Shown here: one piece after another, positions 61,195-64,000 of the stretch
Position numbering within the stretch: the first letter of the stretch is position 1
Layout of the letters: each line of letters starts with the position of its first letter
Assembly (NCBI GenBank): GCA_040403315.1
Contig: JBBAKX010000001.1
Location: forward strand, 744,001 to 808,000
Direction: 5' to 3'
Origin: CAMCXT01 sp040403315
Lineage (GTDB): Bacteria > Bacteroidota > Bacteroidia > M30B66
Length of the DNA stretch: 64,000 bases
Notes under the pieces: model-generated
What the model was told of the DNA's origin: nothing
The model's input: the letters and a program-made list of their open reading frames with translations, nothing else
Database searches by the model: none
Position numbers and translations under genes: made by a program

Positions 61195-61986
61195 TTAAAC
61201 AAATTTTAGTTTCTGCTCTTCCAATGCCTTTTCGATAAACTCAAAGGAGGAAAGAATGTCAGCTTTTACTTTACCTATCGCAATTGTATGCTCAAAATGT
61301 GCAGAAGGCATTCCATCAGAAGTTTTGATGGTCCACCCATCTTTTCCATGAAGAATATTTTTCCTGCCCATATTAATCATGGGTTCAATCGCGATAACCA
61401 ATCCTTCTTTCAACTTTGGTCCTGATCCTCTTTTCCCAAAATTGGGAACTTCAGGTGCTTCGTGAAGATTTTTTCCAATCCCGTGACCAACCAATTCTCT
61501 TACTACAGAGAACCCATTGAGTTCACAATATGATTGAATTTCGTAACTGATGTCTTGTAATCTCTTTCCTTCAACAGCAACTGAAATTCCTCGATAGAGA
61601 CTTTCTTTTGTTGTTTCAAGTAGCATTTTCACAGCGTCACTTACTTCTCCAATTGCAAAGGTGTAAGCAGAGTCACCATAGTAACCATCTTTCAACACTC
61701 CACAATCCACTGAAATAATATCACCATTTTCATAAGGACGATTATTAGGGATTCCGTGCACTACCTGCTCATTTGGAGAAATGCACAGTGAGTTTGGAAA
61801 TCCGTTATATCCTTTGAAAGCAGGAATCCCCCCGTTATCACGGATAAATTCCTCAGCAATCTTATCCAGTTCAAGACTGGTTACACCCGGACGAATCGTT
61901 TTTGCAACTTCCGCCAGAGCGCGGGCAACAAGTAAAGAACTAACTCTTATCTTTTCAATTTCTTCAGATGTCTTGTAATAGATCAT
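61195..61986 (-). CDS. map: Methionine aminopeptidase type I
   Basis: 263 residues. Metal-binding residues sit in 'ISVDCGVLKDGYYGDSA' (two Asp), 'LVGHGIGKNLHEAPEVPN' (His) and 'VIAIEPMINMG' (Glu), with 'HGIPN' earlier. It removes the initiator Met from nascent proteins. It lies between secY and infA, the normal place. Confidence 0.98.
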   Translation of the reverse strand: MIYYKTSEEIEKIRVSSLLVARALAEVAKTIRPGVTSLELDKIAEEFIRDNGGIPAFKGYNGFPNSLCISPNEQVVHGIPNNRPYENGDIISVDCGVLKDGYYGDSAYTFAIGEVSDAVKMLLETTKESLYRGISVAVEGKRLQDISYEIQSYCELNGFSVVRELVGHGIGKNLHEAPEVPNFGKRGSGPKLKEGLVIAIEPMINMGRKNILHGKDGWTIKTSDGMPSAHFEHTIAIGKVKADILSSFEFIEKALEEQKLKFV

Positions 61987-61998
61987 CGAAAAAACAGA

Positions 61999-63351
61999 TT
62001 AACTAGGCATTGTAACTGCAGCAGCCGTAGCACGACCTTTGATTTTGCCACTTTTCATTAAACCGTCGTATTGACGCATCAACAAGTGACTTTCAATTTG
62101 CTGCAAGGTGTCAAGAACTACTCCAACCAAAATTAGCAGAGACGTTCCACCATAAAACTGTGCGAATTTGTTTGTTACACCAAACATCATCGCTAGTGAT
62201 GGCATTATCGCAACGAAGGCAAGGAAAAATGCTCCCGGAAGCGTAATTTTTGACATGATAGAATCGATGAATTCAGCAGTTGCTTCACCTGGTTTTACGC
62301 CTGGTACAAAACCACCGCTTCTCTTCATTTCTTCGGCCATGTTCTTTGGATTTACAGCAATTGCAGTGTAGAAGTAAGTAAACACTATAATCAATACTGC
62401 AAAAGTGAAATTATACCAAAAACTGGTAGGATTGCTGAAAGTTGCCATAAAGCCTTGTAAACTATCAAGGTTTGCAAATCCAGCAATTGTGATAGGAATG
62501 AACATAATTGCTTGGGCAAAGATGATCGGCATTACACCAGCAGTATTAACTCGCAATGGAATGTACTGACGAACACCTCCAACGGGAGTATTATTACCTT
62601 GGATTCGTTTGGCTACTTGAACAGGAATTCTTCTTACACCTTGCACAAGCATAATCGAAAGAATGACTACGAATAACAATCCAATCAGTTCGATAAGAAA
62701 CATAACAGTTCCTCCACCTGCTTGAGCTATTCGAGAGCCAAATTCACCAAGGAGAGCACCAGGCAATTCAGCAATGATACCTACCATGATTATCAATGAT
62801 ATACCATTTCCAATCCCTCGGTCGGTAATTCTTTCACCTAACCACATAATAAACATGGTGCCAGCTACTAATATAATGGTTGAAGAAATCCAAAAGAAAG
62901 AACTCGAATCAGTAATTGCTTGCGTTCCAATTTGATTATTTAGGTTAGCTAAATAACTGGGAGCTTGTAGAGCACAAATTGCTACTGTTAGGTAGCGAGT
63001 AATTTGATTCATTTTCTTACGGCCACTTTCTCCCTCTTTCTGCATTTTTTGGAAGTAAGGAACAGCTATGGTTAGAAGCTGAACTACAATCGATGCCGAA
63101 ATATAAGGCATGATTCCAAGCGCGAAAATGGAGGCATTAGAGAATGCTCCACCAGAAAACATGTTCAATAGACCTAGAATACCATCTGAAGTTTGCTGCT
63201 TTAGCGCATCCAATGATTCTGGATTAACACCTGGAAGAACTACGAATGAACCAAGTCGGTATACAAGCAAGAAGAGTAAAGTGTTCCCTAATTTAGAACG
63301 CAGTTCTTCAATTTTGTAAATATTCTTGATGGTATTTATAAGTCTTTTCAT
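61999..63351 (-). CDS. secY: Preprotein translocase subunit SecY
   Basis: 450 residues, ten membrane helices. 'LGIMPYISASIVVQLL' (signature 1 and plug region), 'GNGISLIIMVGI', 'IPVQVAKRIQGNN', 'GGFVPGVKPGEATAEFID'. It forms the protein-conducting channel. Its ATG overlaps the rplO stop by one base. Confidence 0.98.
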   Translation of the reverse strand: MKRLINTIKNIYKIEELRSKLGNTLLFLLVYRLGSFVVLPGVNPESLDALKQQTSDGILGLLNMFSGGAFSNASIFALGIMPYISASIVVQLLTIAVPYFQKMQKEGESGRKKMNQITRYLTVAICALQAPSYLANLNNQIGTQAITDSSSFFWISSTIILVAGTMFIMWLGERITDRGIGNGISLIIMVGIIAELPGALLGEFGSRIAQAGGGTVMFLIELIGLLFVVILSIMLVQGVRRIPVQVAKRIQGNNTPVGGVRQYIPLRVNTAGVMPIIFAQAIMFIPITIAGFANLDSLQGFMATFSNPTSFWYNFTFAVLIIVFTYFYTAIAVNPKNMAEEMKRSGGFVPGVKPGEATAEFIDSIMSKITLPGAFFLAFVAIMPSLAMMFGVTNKFAQFYGGTSLLILVGVVLDTLQQIESHLLMRQYDGLMKSGKIKGRATAAAVTMPS

Positions 63352-63800
63352 CAGGCAAGAGTTGTAGCTGTTCCTCCTTTTGATTCAATAGCTGCCTTTG
63401 CGGTAGCAGTGAATGCATGAGCTGTTACTTCAAGCTTTGCGGAGATTTCTCCACGCCCAAGAATTTTGATCAAATCATTTTTACCGGCCAAACCATTATC
63501 CTTCAATGTATCGAAGGTGATAGTTCCACCATTGATTTTTTCAGATAGAGATTGAAGAGTATCTAGATTGATTCCTCTGTATTCAACACGATTGATATTT
63601 TTGAAGCCGAATTTAGGAAGACGACGCTGAAGTGGCATTTGTCCACCTTCAAAACCAGCTTTGGACGAATAACCAGAGCGTGATTTAGCACCTTTGTGTC
63701 CACGTGTGGAAGTTCCACCACGACCTGAACCCTGGCCACGACCAATTCTCTTCGAAGATTTCGTGGAGCCTGCTGCTGGTTTAAGATTACTGAGATTCAT
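63351..63800 (-). CDS. rplO: Large ribosomal subunit protein uL15
   Basis: 149 residues. The N-terminus 'KSSKRIGRGQGSGRGGTST' with Gly/Arg/Lys-rich extension, 'GGQMPLQRRLPKFGF' and C-terminal 'KAAIESKGG' are typical. It is a late-assembling 50S protein. It follows rpmD. Confidence 0.98.
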   Translation of the reverse strand: MNLSNLKPAAGSTKSSKRIGRGQGSGRGGTSTRGHKGAKSRSGYSSKAGFEGGQMPLQRRLPKFGFKNINRVEYRGINLDTLQSLSEKINGGTITFDTLKDNGLAGKNDLIKILGRGEISAKLEVTAHAFTATAKAAIESKGGTATTLA

Positions 63801-63819
63801 GATATATTGTCTGTTAAGA

Positions 63820-63999
63820 TCAGAGTTCTGTTACGATTACGAGGTGCTTCACCTTATCTACCATTCCTAGAATTTGAGCGGTAGCTTCATGTTCAACTGG
63901 AACATTCATTTTTGTGATTCCAAGTGCACGAAGTGTGCGTTTTTGATTTTCAGGACGGTCAATGCCGCTTTTAATCTGTTGTATGCGAATCTTTGCCAT
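63820..63999 (-). CDS. rpmD: Large ribosomal subunit protein uL30
   Basis: 59 residues, complete, read from the edge of the window: 'MAKIRIQQIKSGIDR', 'RTLRALGITKMNVPVEH', 'GMVDKVKHLVIVTEL'. The N-terminal 'I.Q.KS.ID' and 'LRALG' blocks are uL30 signatures. It is the first of the ribosomal genes visible here and precedes rplO by 19 nt. Confidence 0.95.
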   Translation of the reverse strand: MAKIRIQQIKSGIDRPENQKRTLRALGITKMNVPVEHEATAQILGMVDKVKHLVIVTEL

Positions 64000-64000
64000 G

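Overview
The window is a Bacteroidota chromosome segment, most likely from Flavobacteriales or a close relative. The signs are: a complete dcw (division and wall) cluster ordered mraZ-rsmH-ftsL-ftsI-murE-mraY-murD-ftsW-murG-murC-ftsQ-ftsA-ftsZ; a 1641-residue surface protein with SprB-type repeats and a gliding/T9SS type-B C-terminal domain; -7 promoter elements of the TAnnTTTG type; few Shine-Dalgarno sequences; a bacilliredoxin; and an L36 protein that has lost its zinc ligands. No species can be named from sequence alone.

Layout. (1) 1-15.3 kb: a surface-glycan locus. It has a Trm112-tailed protein end, a PIG-L deacetylase, a KpsS-like protein, four GT2 and two GT4 glycosyltransferases, a GT11 fucosyltransferase-like enzyme, FkbM- and TylF-type methyltransferases and an SDR epimerase. 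It also has a three-gene acetamidino-sugar module: a WbpG-like amidotransferase with HisF2- and HisH2-like partners on the opposite strand. (2) 15.4-19.7 kb: HrpB helicase and formimidoyltransferase-cyclodeaminase. (3) 19.7-24.6 kb: the giant secreted adhesin-like protein. (4) 25.1-40.9 kb, minus strand: the dcw cluster followed by a YqeY-family gene and a hairpin terminator. A set of 10-bp direct repeats upstream of mraZ looks like an MraZ operator. (5) 41.2-47.2 kb: housekeeping genes (alpha/beta hydrolase, gatC, bacilliredoxin, polyprenyl synthetase, dnaG, rdgB-like, DedA). (6) 47.2-55.3 kb: a second, mosaic glycan island. It starts beside a 3' remnant of a citrate synthase gene and holds a DegT aminotransferase/NeuD-type acyltransferase/GT2 cassette. 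A visibly A+T-rich convergent cassette follows (SDR, DPM-like GT2, GT39-like membrane transferase), then about 2 kb of A+T-rich DNA with no gene. (7) 55.3-64.0 kb, minus strand: rpmD-rplO-secY-map-infA-rpmJ-rpsM-rpsK-rpsD-rpoA-rplQ, a terminator, then carA-eno.

How it fits together. The two glycan loci probably build exported polysaccharide or lipid-linked glycans. The second one appears to have been inserted between eno and a citrate synthase gene, leaving only the citrate synthase 3' end. Several genes (SDR at 6.3 kb, GT4 at 12.1 kb, dnaG, the polyprenyl synthetase, DedA) have a -7 element 6-8 nt before the start codon, which suggests leaderless or nearly leaderless mRNAs. No tRNA, rRNA, CRISPR array, transposase or integrase gene was seen.
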